Part shown: piece after piece, positions 14,926 to 15,476 of the stretch
Layout of the letters: every line of letters begins with the position of its first letter
Numbering within the stretch: position 1 is the stretch's first letter
Origin: an uncultured bacterium
Lineage (GTDB): Bacteria; Cyanobacteriota; Vampirovibrionia; Gastranaerophilales; Gastranaerophilaceae
Direction: 5' to 3'
Assembly (NCBI GenBank): GCA_945910925.1
Contig: CAMDZX010000029.1
Coordinates: 1-15,476, forward strand
DNA length: 15,476 nucleotides
The notes under the pieces: model-generated
Database searches by the model: none
Told to the model about the DNA's origin: nothing
What the model saw: the letters and a program-made list of their open reading frames with translations, nothing else
Program-made: the position numbers and the translations under genes

Positions 14926-15372
14926 ATGCGAAAGAAATTAAGAGTAATACAAATAAACGGATTTAGAGGAATATGTATGGCATTGGGAATAGTTTCCTGT
15001 TTGATTGCAGGATTCGTAGTTTTTCCCGGCATGGTGGCAATGAATATTTGGAACTTTATATCTGTCAAAACTGCTCTTATACCTTCTCTTGGACTTATTC
15101 AGGGTATTCTTCTTTGGGGAATAACAGTTGTAACTTATATGATTACAAAGAAAAACAACTTAATAGTTTCGTTTAAGGCTCCAACGGAACTTACAGAGGA
15201 AGAAATTGACGAAGTAATGAAACGTGTTAATTTTGAGGCAGCAACACAACGCATGATGGATGACATAATCAAATCAGGTATGAACACAGGAAAACCCTTT
15301 AATACTATGCCTCAAGCAAATATTGAGTCTAAGGATGAAATTGAAACAACAAACAAAAATATTGACAATTAG
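14926..15372 (+). CDS. Two-helix membrane protein of unknown function
   Basis: 148 residues that I cannot assign. A basic N-terminus (MRKKLRVIQINGFR) precedes two hydrophobic helices at about 15-39 and 49-73, with a short loop between them. Then comes a soluble tail of about 75 residues that starts basic (TKKNN), continues as an acidic helix (ELTEEEIDEVMKRVNFEAA) and ends Asn/Glu-rich. By the positive-inside rule both ends would face the cytoplasm. The ATG is two bases after the ligA stop, and the AGGA of its ribosome site lies in the last ligA codons, so the genes are coupled. Its last codons hold the -35 box of the tRNA promoter. Confidence 0.82.
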   Translation: MRKKLRVIQINGFRGICMALGIVSCLIAGFVVFPGMVAMNIWNFISVKTALIPSLGLIQGILLWGITVVTYMITKKNNLIVSFKAPTELTEEEIDEVMKRVNFEAATQRMMDDIIKSGMNTGKPFNTMPQANIESKDEIETTNKNIDN

Positions 15373-15390
15373 TTATGTCCTTTATACAAT
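15362..15390 (+). promoter_or_regulatory. Promoter of tRNA-Thr
   Basis: Perfect -35 TTGACA (15362-15367), 17-bp spacer, and -10 TACAAT (15385-15390). The -35 lies in the last sense codons of the upstream membrane protein gene. The predicted +1 is 15397, three bases before the mature tRNA. Confidence 0.8.
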
Positions 15391-15399
15391 AGACATGTT

Positions 15400-15471
15400 G
15401 CCGGTATAGCTCAACGGTAGAGCAACGGTTTTGTAAACCGTAGGTTGTAGGTTCGATTCCTATTACCGGCT
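15400..15471 (+). tRNA. tRNA-Thr, anticodon TGT
   Basis: A full cloverleaf of 72 nt. The acceptor GCCGGTA pairs with TACCGGC (15464-15470). The D arm is GCTC/GAGC with loop AACGGTA. The anticodon stem ACGGT/ACCGT closes loop TTTGTAA with anticodon TGT, reading ACA (Thr). The variable loop is AGGTT, and the T arm is GTAGG/CCTAT (one G-U pair) with loop TTCGATT. The discriminator is T (position 73) and CCA is not encoded, so it must be added after transcription. A run of six T residues begins at the discriminator and reaches the window end; it may act in termination. Confidence 0.96.
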
Positions 15472-15476
15472 TTTTT

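Noticed and set aside
1..15476. Mobile element, CRISPR array or defence island centred on the tyrosine recombinase
   Set aside because: No direct repeats, no att-like duplications, no phage or transposase genes; all neighbours look like housekeeping or lineage-specific chromosomal genes.

Overview
The window is an AT-rich bacterial chromosome segment with tightly packed genes, standard stop codons (TGA is used as a stop) and Shine-Dalgarno-led starts. It reads as ordinary chromosome with a few unexplained parts. I see no phage, IS element, CRISPR array or toxin-antitoxin pair. My best guess at the lineage, at low to moderate confidence, is a non-photosynthetic relative of Cyanobacteria (Vampirovibrionia/Melainabacteria, Gastranaerophilales-like). 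The reasons are base composition, the cyanobacteria-like look of the small omega-like protein, a U73 tRNA-Thr as in plastids, and the HEAT-type proteins with a shared N-terminal motif. None of these is decisive.

Left block, minus strand (1-4459): adenine deaminase (ade), a small sigma-70-family factor, glycine dehydrogenase subunit 2 (gcvPB), and the start of a CoA-protein-activase-like (DUF2229-type) gene that leaves the window. The last three genes overlap by 4 and 8 nt, so they look translationally coupled. A second promoter may sit just before the sigma gene.

Centre-left, plus strand (4628-5886): a 58-residue protein and a 325-residue Pro/Gln-rich protein with HEAT-like helices. They share a 20-residue N-terminal motif kept at protein level despite synonymous drift. 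A hairpin terminator at 5924-5956 ends this unit and probably also serves the converging engB operon.

Centre, minus strand (5955-8624): a secreted 621-residue TPR protein, an 82-residue orphan and the GTPase EngB, all overlapping. The 85-bp gap to the divergent tyrosine recombinase gene (xerC/xerD type, 8710-9624) holds two -10 boxes that share bases. The recombinase converges on a patatin-like phospholipase gene with one base between their stop codons.

Right block, plus strand (10970-15372): omega-like RNA polymerase subunit, purine nucleoside phosphorylase (punA), agmatinase (speB), NAD-dependent DNA ligase (ligA) and a two-helix membrane protein, with gaps of 2-8 nt after punA. A tRNA-Thr(TGT) with its own near-consensus promoter closes the window.

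Functionally, ade and punA both belong to purine salvage; gcvPB, speB and the activase-like protein to amino-acid/amine metabolism; ligA, the Xer recombinase and EngB to replication, chromosome resolution and ribosome assembly. The most unusual signals are the motif-sharing pair at 4628-5886 and two promoters (before the sigma factor and before the patatin gene) whose predicted +1 falls exactly on the A of an ATG that lacks a Shine-Dalgarno, suggesting leaderless mRNAs.
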